Shown one piece after another: positions 52,615 to 61,485 of a stretch of DNA of 64,000 nt. The translations under genes were made by a program, and so were the position numbers. The notes under the pieces are model-generated. The model had not been told where the DNA came from. It ran no database searches and was given only the letters and a program-made list of their open reading frames with translations. The DNA is taken from contig NZ_CP163443.1 of assembly GCF_041053055.1 (NCBI RefSeq), forward strand, positions 5,749,001-5,813,000. The letters run 5' to 3'. Source of the stretch: Streptomyces sp. R41. GTDB taxonomy: Bacteria; Actinomycetota; Actinomycetes; Streptomycetales; Streptomycetaceae. The first letter of the stretch is position 1. Each line of letters opens with the position of its first letter.

Positions 52615-52838
52615 GACTTCTCCTGTCCAGGACACTGATGTGGTGGGGGACCGGCGCGCCGGGGCACGGCTCGGCGCGAAGGTGAAGTGGTGCGCGCGTT
52701 CGGCCCCGCCTCCGGAGCGCCGCTGAGAACGGCGGCGGCAGGGCCGTACGACGGTCGGCGGTGATGCCCCGCTCGCCGGAGGCCGCCCTGCCGCCGGCGA
52801 GCGGGATGACGCGTGAACATCCGCGCGTGGACGACCGC

Positions 52839-53291
52839 TCAGGGCCGGGTCCGCGCCTCCTGCCTCAGCTTTTCGGCCAGCTTGCCGGAGTCCTTCTTGA
52901 CCGAGTTGACGAGCACCTTCCGCAGCAGGGACTTCGGCATGATGCCGAAGTAGTCCCCGGGCTCCACCTCGAACGTCCAGTGCACGCCGGTGGACCCGTC
53001 CTCGTTCTCGGTGTAGTCGTAGGTGCCGATGTATCGGAACGGCCCCTCCAGCACGTGGAACTTCGAGCGGTGGCCCGGCTCGAACTCGGTGACCTCGACG
53101 GTGAAGGTCATCCGCTTGCCGATCAGCTGGAAGGTGATCTCATACCGGCTGCCTGCTCGCGCGGCCCCGTTCAGCAACCGCACGTCCACGCATGCCGCTT
53201 GCCACTCGGGGTCCTGGGCCGGGTCCGAGAGGAGCGCGAACGCTTCCTTCGGCGATACCGGAAGGTCGAATGCGTACTCAGCCTTGATCAT
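52839..53291 (-). CDS. SRPBCC (START/polyketide cyclase-like) protein (150 aa)
   Basis: Helix-grip fold protein: starts MIKAEYAFDLPVSPKEAFALLSD is typical in pattern (only the first 20 residues define it), with YEITFQLIGKRMTF, EFEPGHRSKFHVL and a long C-terminal helix. Such proteins bind hydrophobic ligands and include aromatases/cyclases. Its ATG lies 14 bases inside the end of the NRPS gene, so it is co-translated. A role in cyclising or shielding the acyl intermediate is inferred. Confidence 0.8.
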   Translation of the reverse strand: MIKAEYAFDLPVSPKEAFALLSDPAQDPEWQAACVDVRLLNGAARAGSRYEITFQLIGKRMTFTVEVTEFEPGHRSKFHVLEGPFRYIGTYDYTENEDGSTGVHWTFEVEPGDYFGIMPKSLLRKVLVNSVKKDSGKLAEKLRQEARTRP

Positions 53292-56200
53292 CGTTGGTGT
53301 GCCCTCCCATGTGCTGTGCGATCGCCTGCGCGGCGACGGCGGCGTGCGGCGGATACATCACCGAGTTGTGGTCCCCGGAGACGTCGACGACCTGCAGTGA
53401 TCCCTTGATCAGTGCCTCCCAGCCGAGCTTCGGCCCGTAGTCCACCGTCTCGTCGACCGCGCGCAGCAGCACCAGGTCGAGGTCGTTCGGTTCGGGGAGG
53501 TAGGTCTGCAGGGCAATGCCGTTGGCGAGGTACGCCTCGAAGTAGCGGAGGATTTGCGCTCGGTCCGCGTCCTCGGCCAGCACGCCGATGGCGGCGGCCT
53601 GTTCCAGGATGTGGTCGAACGCGGCGTCACCGCCGAGTGCCCGCAGGTCCTCCGCGGGGATGTCGAGGCTCTTGCCGTAGGGCACCGCGAGGTCCCGCGC
53701 GAACCACGAGAGGATCGTCGAGTCGTCCGCGGACTCCGGGATGTTCTCCTCGATCGGTGCGCGGCTGTCGATGCCGACGAGGAACTCGATCTCCTCTCCC
53801 GCCGCGCGCAGTTGGCCGGCCACCTCGTAGGCGATCACACCGCCGAAGCACCATCCGCCCAGGGCGTACGGGCCGGTCGGCTGGATCTCCTTGACGTATT
53901 CGATGTAGCGCGCGGCCATCGCCTCCACGCTGATCTCGGCCTCGCCCTCGTTCTCGATGCCGGGGGCCTCGATCGCCAGGACCGCCCTGCCCTGCGGGAG
54001 GTGGCGCGTCAGCTCGACGTAGCAGAAGACGGTGCCGCCGAAGGGGTGGAACAGGAAGACCGGCCGTTCGCCCGCTTCCCCTTCCCGCAGCGTGACGATC
54101 GGGGCGCGCGAGTTCTCCTGGCCGCCGCGACGCACGATGGTGGCCAGTTCGGCGATGGTGCCCTGCCGCAGCAGTACGGAGATCGGGATCTCCACGTCCC
54201 ACTCCTTGCGGATGGCCGCGCTGAGCCGGACGGCAAGCAGGGAATGGCCGCCCACGTCGAAGAAGTTGTCGTGGACGCCGACCTGGGAGATCCCCAGGAT
54301 CTCGGTCCACATCCGCGCCAGCGTGATCTCCGTGGCGTCGCGCGGCTTCTCGAAGGTGGCGTCCGAGGTGACGACGGGCTCCGGCAGCCGGTTGCGGTCG
54401 ATCTTCTTGTTGGCCGTCAGCGGCAGTTCGTCCAGGACGACCATGATGCCGGGCACCATGTACTGCGGAAGCGACACCGCTGCCGCCGACTTGACGTCCG
54501 CCACCTTCAACTCGGTCCCGGGCTCCGCCACCAGGTAGCCGACGAGCCGGTCGTCCCGGACGACGACGACGGCCGCGGACACCCCGTCCACTGCTTCGAG
54601 GACGGCCTCGACCTCCGCGAGTTCGATGCGGTAACCGCGCAGCTTGACCTGGTTGTCCAGACGACCGTGGTGCAGCAGCCGGCCGTCGCTGGTCCACCGT
54701 GCCCGGTCGCCGGTGCGGTAAAGGCGCTGCTGGGGAGCGGCCGGCAACCCCGTGACGAATCGCTGCGACGTCAGCTCCGTCCGGTCCCAGTAGCCGATGG
54801 CAAGGCCGTCGCCGCCGATCCACAGCTCGCCGGGAAAGTTCGGCTCGACGCTGCGCCCTTGCGGGTCGAGGACGTACAGCTGGGTGTTGGCGAGCGGCAC
54901 GCCGATGTCGATGCCGGAAGAGGGCTCGACCAGACCCACGGTGGACCAGATGGTCGTCTCGGTCGGCCCGTAGGCGTTGCGCAGGCTCGCCACCCGGCCG
55001 GTCATGAACTCGGCAAGGTCGAGCGGCAGTTCCTCACCGCCGCAGATCACATTCAGCCGCGGGCTGCCGTTCCAGCCGGCGTCACGGAGCATGCGCCACG
55101 ACGTGGGGGTCGCCTGCATCCACGTGGCGCCGGAGTCCTCGACACGGGCCGCGAGGGCGGCGCCGTCGGCGGCCGTCTCGCTGTCGCACACGATGACGCG
55201 TCCGCCGGCCACCAGGGGCATGAACAGCTCCACGCCGGCGATGTCGAACGAGATCGTGGTGACGGCGAGCAGGCTGTCCGAGGAGGAGAACCCGGTGTTC
55301 TCCCGCATCGCCAGGAGCAGGTTCGTCAGGGCGTGGTGGGGGATCGCCACGCCCTTCGGCCGTCCGGTGGAGCCCGAGGTGTAGAGGATGTACGCCAGGT
55401 CCGACGGGGCGGTCGCGTCTCCGTTCCCGCTCCCGCCGTCCGCGGGGGCCGGCGCGGTGGCGCCGGAGACACCGGCCCGCAGGTCGTCCAGCGTCAGAAC
55501 CGGGAGGCCGGGCAGCCAACTCTCGCGCAGGCACTCCTGGCTGAGCAGCAGCCGCGCCCGGGAGTCCTCGGCCATGTAGGTCAGCCGCTCGACGGGGAGC
55601 TTGGGATCCAGCGGCACGTAGGCGGCGTCGGCTTCCAGGACACCCAGGAGGGCGGCCACGAGCGGCGCGCCGCGCTCCGCCATCACCGCGACGCGATCAC
55701 CCGCGGCTATGCCGCCCGCGCGCAGGGCCGCCGCGACCTTCTCGACCGCCGCCAGGAGCCGGGCGTAGCTCCATTCCTCGCCGTCGGCGACAAGCGCGGT
55801 CGCGTCGGGCGTCCGCTGGGCCTGGTCCCGGAAGAGTTCCGGAAGCCTGGCCGGGGGCAGTTCGCGCTCGGGGCCGGAGCCCTTGTCGGCAAGCAGCGCC
55901 AGCTGTCGCTCGTCACCTCGTACGAGGCTGCGCAGCGGCTCGTCCGGGTTGCGGACCAGGGTCTCCACCGTGGTGACGAACGTGGCGGCCAGTTCGCGGG
56001 CCGTGCCGGCCAGGAAGATGTCGGTGTTGTAGCGCAGGACGCCCGCGTAGGCTCCCTGCCGCTCCGCGCCCATCTCGATCCACAGATCGGTCTGGCCCTC
56101 CTGCTGCGGCAGCGGATACGGGCGCACGGTGGCGCCCGCGATGCTCAGCTCGGCGTCCGGGCCCGGCTCCAGCAGGAAGAACTCGTCCATGTCGTTGAGG

Positions 56201-57297
56201 AACGGCAGCCGGTCCCAGGCGAAGCCGGCCTGGTACAGCGGAGTCCGGCTCGGGTCCCGTGGCGGCGCCAGTTCCCGGACCAGCCAGGGGAAGGGCAGCG
56301 CCTGCGCCCGCGTCGCCTCGAGCACCCGCTCACGGGCGGACGAGAGCAACTGGCGGTACGTCGACTCCTCGTCGACCTCGCCACGTACGACGACGGTGTT
56401 GACGAAGTTGCCGATGGCGTCGCGGAACTGCCGTTGCAGGCGACCGGACGTCGGGGTGCCGACCAGGATGTCCGACTGGCCGCTCAGTCGGCTCAGCAGC
56501 ACGAAGTAGGCGGACAGCAAGACCATGTACGGCGTCGCCGAGGTCTCACGCGCCAGTTGCCGCACCGCCTCGGTCGCGGCGGCCGAGAGCGCGAACGGCG
56601 CCGAGCCGCCGTCGTACGACGGCGCGGGCGGCCGTGGCCGGTCGCCGTACAGGTCCAGGCTGGGCGGCACCTCCGCCAGCCGCTTCGCCTCGCCGTCGAG
56701 CAGTGCCCTGGCCTTGTCGGTGGTCAGGAAGGAGTGCTGCTGCTCGGCGTAGGCCGCGAAGGCACCGCCGTCGAGCACGAATTGACTCGGCGTACCCTCC
56801 AGGCGGCTGCGCACCTCGGAGAGCAGGAGCGCCAGCGACCAGAAGTCGGACGCGACGTGGTGCATCACGACCGTGAACACCCACGTGCGCTCCGCGGTGC
56901 GGTAGAGGTGAATGCGCCACAGCGGCGGCTGGGACAGGTCGAACGGTGTCCGGCTGTCCGTCCTGATGCGGTCCCGCAGCGTCTCCGGGGCCACGTCCCG
57001 CGCGTCGGTGTGCCGGATGTCGAGCGGCACGGAGTCCTGCACCCACTGCGTGGGCCCGTCCGCGCCGGGGCGGAAACTGATCCGGAGGGCGTCGTGCTCG
57101 CGCATCAGGTCGTCGAGGATCTCCCTGACCCTGGCTCCCAGCTCGGCGTCGGCGGTGACCTCCGCGGCGAACACGATGTGGTAGGCGGAGCACTCCGGGT
57201 CGGTCTCGTGGATGAACCAGAGGCCGGCCTGTTGCGCATTGACGAAAGGCAGGGAAATCGCCGGCGAATCGGCGGACTTGGATGTCACGGTCGTCAT
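53278..57297 (-). CDS. Single-module NRPS, C-A-PCP-TE (1339 aa)
   Basis: Condensation domain about 15-440 with HHVASDF near 146 (DF instead of DG). Adenylation domain about 470-960: ILYTSGSTGRPKG, NAYGPTETTIWS, GELWIGGDGLAIGYWDR, TGDRARW. The pocket residues I read, D-I-V-Q-I-G-A-I-W, are closest to the glycine-type code DILQLGLIW; a tentative call. PCP near 1000-1060 (FFDVGGHSLLAV). TE about 1085-1335 with GWCFGG near 1148, where Ser is normal, giving a Cys nucleophile. ATG at 57297 overlaps the carrier-protein stop by one base (TGATG). It would join an acyl group from the carrier protein to one amino acid and release it. Confidence 0.93.
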   Translation of the reverse strand: MTTVTSKSADSPAISLPFVNAQQAGLWFIHETDPECSAYHIVFAAEVTADAELGARVREILDDLMREHDALRISFRPGADGPTQWVQDSVPLDIRHTDARDVAPETLRDRIRTDSRTPFDLSQPPLWRIHLYRTAERTWVFTVVMHHVASDFWSLALLLSEVRSRLEGTPSQFVLDGGAFAAYAEQQHSFLTTDKARALLDGEAKRLAEVPPSLDLYGDRPRPPAPSYDGGSAPFALSAAATEAVRQLARETSATPYMVLLSAYFVLLSRLSGQSDILVGTPTSGRLQRQFRDAIGNFVNTVVVRGEVDEESTYRQLLSSARERVLEATRAQALPFPWLVRELAPPRDPSRTPLYQAGFAWDRLPFLNDMDEFFLLEPGPDAELSIAGATVRPYPLPQQEGQTDLWIEMGAERQGAYAGVLRYNTDIFLAGTARELAATFVTTVETLVRNPDEPLRSLVRGDERQLALLADKGSGPERELPPARLPELFRDQAQRTPDATALVADGEEWSYARLLAAVEKVAAALRAGGIAAGDRVAVMAERGAPLVAALLGVLEADAAYVPLDPKLPVERLTYMAEDSRARLLLSQECLRESWLPGLPVLTLDDLRAGVSGATAPAPADGGSGNGDATAPSDLAYILYTSGSTGRPKGVAIPHHALTNLLLAMRENTGFSSSDSLLAVTTISFDIAGVELFMPLVAGGRVIVCDSETAADGAALAARVEDSGATWMQATPTSWRMLRDAGWNGSPRLNVICGGEELPLDLAEFMTGRVASLRNAYGPTETTIWSTVGLVEPSSGIDIGVPLANTQLYVLDPQGRSVEPNFPGELWIGGDGLAIGYWDRTELTSQRFVTGLPAAPQQRLYRTGDRARWTSDGRLLHHGRLDNQVKLRGYRIELAEVEAVLEAVDGVSAAVVVVRDDRLVGYLVAEPGTELKVADVKSAAAVSLPQYMVPGIMVVLDELPLTANKKIDRNRLPEPVVTSDATFEKPRDATEITLARMWTEILGISQVGVHDNFFDVGGHSLLAVRLSAAIRKEWDVEIPISVLLRQGTIAELATIVRRGGQENSRAPIVTLREGEAGERPVFLFHPFGGTVFCYVELTRHLPQGRAVLAIEAPGIENEGEAEISVEAMAARYIEYVKEIQPTGPYALGGWCFGGVIAYEVAGQLRAAGEEIEFLVGIDSRAPIEENIPESADDSTILSWFARDLAVPYGKSLDIPAEDLRALGGDAAFDHILEQAAAIGVLAEDADRAQILRYFEAYLANGIALQTYLPEPNDLDLVLLRAVDETVDYGPKLGWEALIKGSLQVVDVSGDHNSVMYPPHAAVAAQAIAQHMGGHTNDDQG

Positions 57298-57587
57298 CAC
57301 TGACCGTCCGTGGCCGCGGACACGGGCTCGGCGTTCATCAGCTTCCAGAGCGCCTCGGCCAGGGTGTCGACCGTCGGGTGGTCCCACAGCAGGTCCACCG
57401 GCGGGTCGGAAAGGCCGCAGGCGTCCTCGATCTCCATTCCGACGGAGAGCGCCGCCATGGAATCGAGGCCGTACGAGGTAAAGGGCTGGTCGGTCTCTAA
57501 CTCGGCGGGAGAGATGCCGGCTTCGGCAGCCACGGCTTTGACGAGTACGTCCTTCACGTCGTCGATCGTCATGTTCTTCGTGCTCAT
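57297..57587 (-). CDS. Stand-alone acyl carrier protein (96 aa)
   Basis: Carrier protein with the phosphopantetheine serine in YGLDSMAAL (about residue 43) and the helix III region DLLWDHPTVDTLAEAL, which is closer to PKS/FAAL-associated carriers than to FabC-type ACP. ATG at 57587 with GGAAGG upstream. It sits between the dehydrogenase and the NRPS with coupled translation into the NRPS, so it probably carries the acyl chain that the NRPS C domain accepts. Confidence 0.93.
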   Translation of the reverse strand: MSTKNMTIDDVKDVLVKAVAAEAGISPAELETDQPFTSYGLDSMAALSVGMEIEDACGLSDPPVDLLWDHPTVDTLAEALWKLMNAEPVSAATDGQ

Positions 57588-57635
57588 TGCAGGTCGAAAC
57601 CTTCCGATGTTCCGGTGTGGGCAGGTTGGGGTCGT

Positions 57636-59504
57636 TCAGGCGACGGCCGACTCGTGATCCTGGCTCGCCTCTCGCGCACCCGGCTCGGCCAGGCGCACGG
57701 TCCGGATGGAAAAGAATTCGTTGTTGGTGCGCTGGAGGTTCATTTGGGTGAAGAGCTTCCAGGTGGTCGACGGCTGAAGGTCACCGGCCTCGTACTGGTG
57801 GATCTGCTTGCGGGCCAGAGCGGCCTGCAGCCATTCGCCATCGGCGAAGAACTCACCTAGGTGGTCACGGTTGAACAGCCATATTCCGAGCGCCGCCACC
57901 TTGGCGTGCAGGGCGCTCAATTCCTCCGCCACCCGGATCAGCCGGGGCGGGGTGGTCTTGGCGGACGCCGACGGCCCCGCGGGCTGGGCGGCGGACCACC
58001 GTCGCACCTCGTGGACCCGCTCGAGCAGCGCGTCGAGCTCCTGCCGCAGCTGCTCGGCCTGGGCGCGCAGGACGGCGAGCCGGTCCTCGTCGCAGCCGGC
58101 GGACGGCGACAGCTCGGCGAGGCGGCTGATCAGTGCGGGCAGGCTGGCGAACGTCGCGTCCCTGCCGCGGCCGAACACGCTCACCCGGTCCGGCTCGAAG
58201 GCGGGCAGTTCGGCCCGCAGGTCGTACAGCGTGCGCCAGTCCTCGTCCTGGTCCTTGCCATGGGCCTTGGCCAGGGCGGGCAGTTGGAGCGCGATGCTGT
58301 CCAGGCAGACCGGTTCACTGCCGTCGAAAACCGATACGACGGCACCGTCGCGGAGCATTTTCTGGAAAGTGCCCGCGTGCTCCGGGGCACGCATGAAATA
58401 CCGGGCGCCCAGCGTGCGGGAAAGCGCCTTGCTGTTGAAGTCGACCAGGCGGGCCACCTGCACCTTGGCCAGGTTCCCCCAGATGCTGAACTGCTCGGTG
58501 TACAGATGGAGCCCGCGCATCGCCACCAGGCTCTCGCATTCCGCGACCAGCATGCTCAGGTACGCGTTGGCGAGGGATTCCGAAACGTACGGGATCTCGC
58601 TTGCCGGGCCGTCGTAAAGGACCCTGTCGGACAGAAATCCGCTCACCGCCCGCAGCATGGTGTCGCCCGTGCCGAGCGACAGTCCGGTGCAGAAGGTCCG
58701 GGTGATCAGCAGGCCCCGCAGGGCCAGTTCGAGTCCCTCTCCCTCGGCGCCCAGTCGGGCCGAGGCATCCACCCGGGCGTCGTTGAAGGCGACTCCGCTG
58801 ATGTCGCATCCGCGCAGGCCGTAGGTGGGAACGCGGGGGACACCCGTCACCTCGCCGGATATGACCTGCGACCTGTCCACGAGGAACATGGACTGCTTGC
58901 GCTTGGCCGGCACTTCATCGTTCCCGGTGGTACCGAGCAGCACCACGTGGGTCGATGTCCGGCCTCGGTTGATCGGCCACTTCTCGCCGGACAGGACGTA
59001 CTGCGAACCGTCCGGGGTGGCCACGAACCGGTTGGCGGCCAGGTCGGCACCGTGCCCTGGCTCGGAGTAGGCCAGACAGGGGACGACCCCTCCGCGCAGC
59101 ACCGTGGCCGCGTACTTCGCCTGCTGTTCGGCATCGCCGCCGATCCAGGCGAGCATCATCCACACCTGCGTGCTCTCGCTCACCGCGACATTCATGTCCC
59201 GGCGCGCGATCACACGGGTGAGCATCAAGATGTCCTCGGCGGCCCGGAGATCACCGCCCAGCCACTCGGGAACGAAGTACCGGTTGAATCCGAATGCACG
59301 CACTTGATTGATACCGGCGGCCGGTAATTCATCACGCTCGTCGAGCTCCAGGGCCCGAACAAAGGATATGGAATTTGACTCCAATTCGGGGTCACCCAGC
59401 CAGTCCTCCAGAGCCTCTGCCAGGGCAGGGGCTTCCACGGGACGTTGCACGGCCCCACCGGATATGGCGCTCACAGGAGACATTTCGACGTCTGACTTGG
59501 TCAT
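57636..59504 (-). CDS. Acyl-CoA dehydrogenase-like flavoprotein, long form (622 aa)
   Basis: ACAD fold: AYSEPGHGADLAANRF and VLSGEKWPINRG (FAD and substrate region), YGLRGCDISGVAFND and a helical C-terminal half. It is longer than the usual 380-400 aa, with about 200 extra residues at the C-terminus. The usual catalytic Glu cannot be assigned with confidence. Next to a carrier protein it likely desaturates a carrier-bound acyl chain. The ATG at 59504 follows TTGGAG; an in-frame ATG at 59522 has no good site. It is the first gene of the leftward cluster. Confidence 0.87.
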   Translation of the reverse strand: MTKSDVEMSPVSAISGGAVQRPVEAPALAEALEDWLGDPELESNSISFVRALELDERDELPAAGINQVRAFGFNRYFVPEWLGGDLRAAEDILMLTRVIARRDMNVAVSESTQVWMMLAWIGGDAEQQAKYAATVLRGGVVPCLAYSEPGHGADLAANRFVATPDGSQYVLSGEKWPINRGRTSTHVVLLGTTGNDEVPAKRKQSMFLVDRSQVISGEVTGVPRVPTYGLRGCDISGVAFNDARVDASARLGAEGEGLELALRGLLITRTFCTGLSLGTGDTMLRAVSGFLSDRVLYDGPASEIPYVSESLANAYLSMLVAECESLVAMRGLHLYTEQFSIWGNLAKVQVARLVDFNSKALSRTLGARYFMRAPEHAGTFQKMLRDGAVVSVFDGSEPVCLDSIALQLPALAKAHGKDQDEDWRTLYDLRAELPAFEPDRVSVFGRGRDATFASLPALISRLAELSPSAGCDEDRLAVLRAQAEQLRQELDALLERVHEVRRWSAAQPAGPSASAKTTPPRLIRVAEELSALHAKVAALGIWLFNRDHLGEFFADGEWLQAALARKQIHQYEAGDLQPSTTWKLFTQMNLQRTNNEFFSIRTVRLAEPGAREASQDHESAVA

Positions 59505-60502
59505 TGACCGCTCCAATTCCATGCTTGAGAGGACAGGGGGCAGCCCTGTCCGGCAATTACTGGTAGTGGAGGAAGAATTTAACCGCGAATCGCGCGCAGC
59601 ACGACACACAAAGGGCGCAGTGCGGCGCAACGGAAATAGAGTAGGCATGGCCCGGCTGCATTGACGGACTATGCAACAGTGAGAACGGCGCGAAAGGGCG
59701 CGCGTCTTTCGACGCCAGCGCTATCTACAACAGCAGCCGAACGAAAAATGAATCACTTCAACGTCCCCCGTGACGTGAATTCGGAAACTCGGCCTGGTCC
59801 CGGCGAGCTCCTTGTTTTCGAGCCTCACTGAGGCTCGCTTCCCCGTTGTCCGGTTGCGAAGGTTACCTGGTCGCCAAGGTGAATGGCGCGCTGCCAGACG
59901 GTCTTGCCGCGCGGTTCCCGATTGGCGGATGCGTGGCTTTCGATTTCGTCGCCATGCGTTGCCCGGCCACCGCAAGTAGTGATCGAACCCGACGCTGCGG
60001 GACTGTAGCAGGCAGGCCACCACGCGCCATGTGACGCCAGCCACATTCTTATTCTCGGGTCTTGACTGGATATCAAATTCTGCAAGCCCTTACCGCGAGG
60101 CTGACCTCGATCATTCGCCGTGAATGACTCATTCCATTTCCGGTCATGTGGACCGTGCTATTCCGTTCAGCTCTCCGCTCGCGAGGTGGCTGAGCTGCGG
60201 CTTTGGATTACGGAGGAGTGAATTCCGCGTTACTCACCACCTCGCGGGACGCGACCGGGTCGTGGCCGCTTGCTCCGTCCGGGGCGGCGGGCGTCCTGCG
60301 GCGCGAGTGCGCGACGTGGCCGGAACGCGTCCCGCGGCGCGGCTGCTTGAGGTGGCCGGAACGCGTCCCGCGTCGCAGCTGTGCGACGTGGCTGGATCGC
60401 GCCGCCGGCTGTGGCGATCACCACGGCTGGGCAGGTTCCATTCCCGGGAAACATTGTTATCTTCGATAGTGGAGATTACGGATGATTGAAGGGAGTCCGC
60501 TC
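59505..60502. other. 1-kb intergenic regulatory region
   Basis: No supportable gene on either strand. It must hold the promoter of the leftward NRPS/ketosynthase operon and of marR. An inverted repeat, TCATTC(5)GAATGA, lies at 60111-60127, and TATC-TTC-GATA lies near 60458-60470, just upstream of marR. A 36-bp repeat block is listed separately. Confidence 0.5.
60316..60420 (+). repeat. Three tandem 36-bp repeats upstream of marR
   Basis: Units start GTGGCCGGAACGCGTCCCGC at 60316 and 60352, with a diverged third (GTGGCTGGATCGCGCC) at 60388. Not part of a credible gene. Confidence 0.75.
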
Positions 60503-61000
60503 ATGGCGCGCAGCGGCAACGCCGAGCGAGAAGGGGCGCACCTGTCGCCCCGGAAGGACTTCCTCATCGCCGAGCGCCCCGGCTATCTGCTCCACAAGGC
60601 GGGATTGCTGCTGGTGGAGGACGTGGAGAAGGCGCTGGGAGCGATCGGCATGCGCAGCCGCTACTTCTTCGTGCTGGCCGCCCTGGCCGGCGGACCCGAG
60701 CTCTCCCAGCAGGATCTGAGTCGACTGCTCAACCTCGACCCGACCACGGTCGTGACAGTGATCGACGAGATGGAGCGCAATCAGCACGTCGAGCGCAGGC
60801 GCAATCCGGCTGACCGACGGCGCTACAACCTGATCCTCACCGAGTCCGGCCGCGAGGCGCTCGCGACGGCGGACCGGGTGGCCACGGAGGTCGAGTCGGC
60901 CTTCTTCGGCACGCTCGCGGAGGGCGAGCGCGACGCGTTGCGCGAGATGCTCGGCAGGATGCTGGCGGGCCGCTGGCCGGCGTCCGTCTGTTCCGACTGA
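60503..61000 (+). CDS. MarR-family transcriptional regulator (165 aa)
   Basis: Winged-helix protein: LSQQDLSRLLNLDPTTVVTVIDEME (recognition helix) and the wing VERRRNPADRRRYNLILTESG. MarR proteins usually repress a nearby exporter until a ligand binds. The ATG at 60503 is chosen because AAGGGAG lies 7 bases upstream; an ATG at 60482 lacks a site. It lies between the biosynthetic operon and the exporter gene, so it is the likely switch for product-induced export. Confidence 0.92.
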   Translation: MARSGNAEREGAHLSPRKDFLIAERPGYLLHKAGLLLVEDVEKALGAIGMRSRYFFVLAALAGGPELSQQDLSRLLNLDPTTVVTVIDEMERNQHVERRRNPADRRRYNLILTESGREALATADRVATEVESAFFGTLAEGERDALREMLGRMLAGRWPASVCSD

Positions 61001-61085
61001 CGCAGGCCGCCTGGCCGGCGTCCGTCTGTTCCGACCGACGCAGGCCGCCTGGCCGGCGTCCCGTCTGTTCAGACTGAGACCCACG
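60972..61085 (+). repeat. 38-bp tandem repeats covering the marR stop
   Basis: Units begin CTGGCCGGCGTCCGTCTGTT at 60972, 61010 and (diverged) 61048. Unit 1 contains the marR stop codon; in unit 2 the matching bases read CCGACCGAC, so the stop is not repeated. Confidence 0.85.
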
Positions 61086-61485
61086 GCGTCGGGCGGATCC
61101 GATTGAGGCGCTCACGGCGCCGGGCGGACCGGCTTCACTCCCTTCGTGCTGTCCGCGCGACGTTGCGCGGGGGCTGACGGCTCGAGCCGTCGAGGTTCGC
61201 ATCACCTGACCCACACACCTTCACTGCACCGCTTTCGCGTGCCTGGCGGTTTTCGCGTGCCCGGCACTCGAGCCCTCATGCTGTCGACGGCCGGCACCCA
61301 ACCCCGGCCCGGTCCCACCGCGTCAAGAATGGTCACTCTGCGTGAGGATATGCGCACCGAAAGTGGGTGGCGGCCGGGTTGCGAGATCGGCTGGGCGCTA
61401 CCGACCGTGACGACTGTTGACGCCCGACTTTCCAATCATCTAGATTTCCATCATCGATTGATCCTGCTGATTGGAGCCTTCCACC
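61086..61485. other. Leader region of the exporter gene
   Basis: About 400 bases with no gene. The last 60 bases are AT-rich, with CAATCATCTAGAT and ATCGATTGATC, candidate half-sites for the MarR regulator, just before the ribosome site TTGGAG. Confidence 0.45.

Noticed and set aside
53554..57303. A 1249-codon open frame on the plus strand opposite the NRPS
   Set aside because: It is the mirror frame of a high-GC gene; the minus strand has full NRPS domains and a coupled start, while the plus-strand product has no family pattern.
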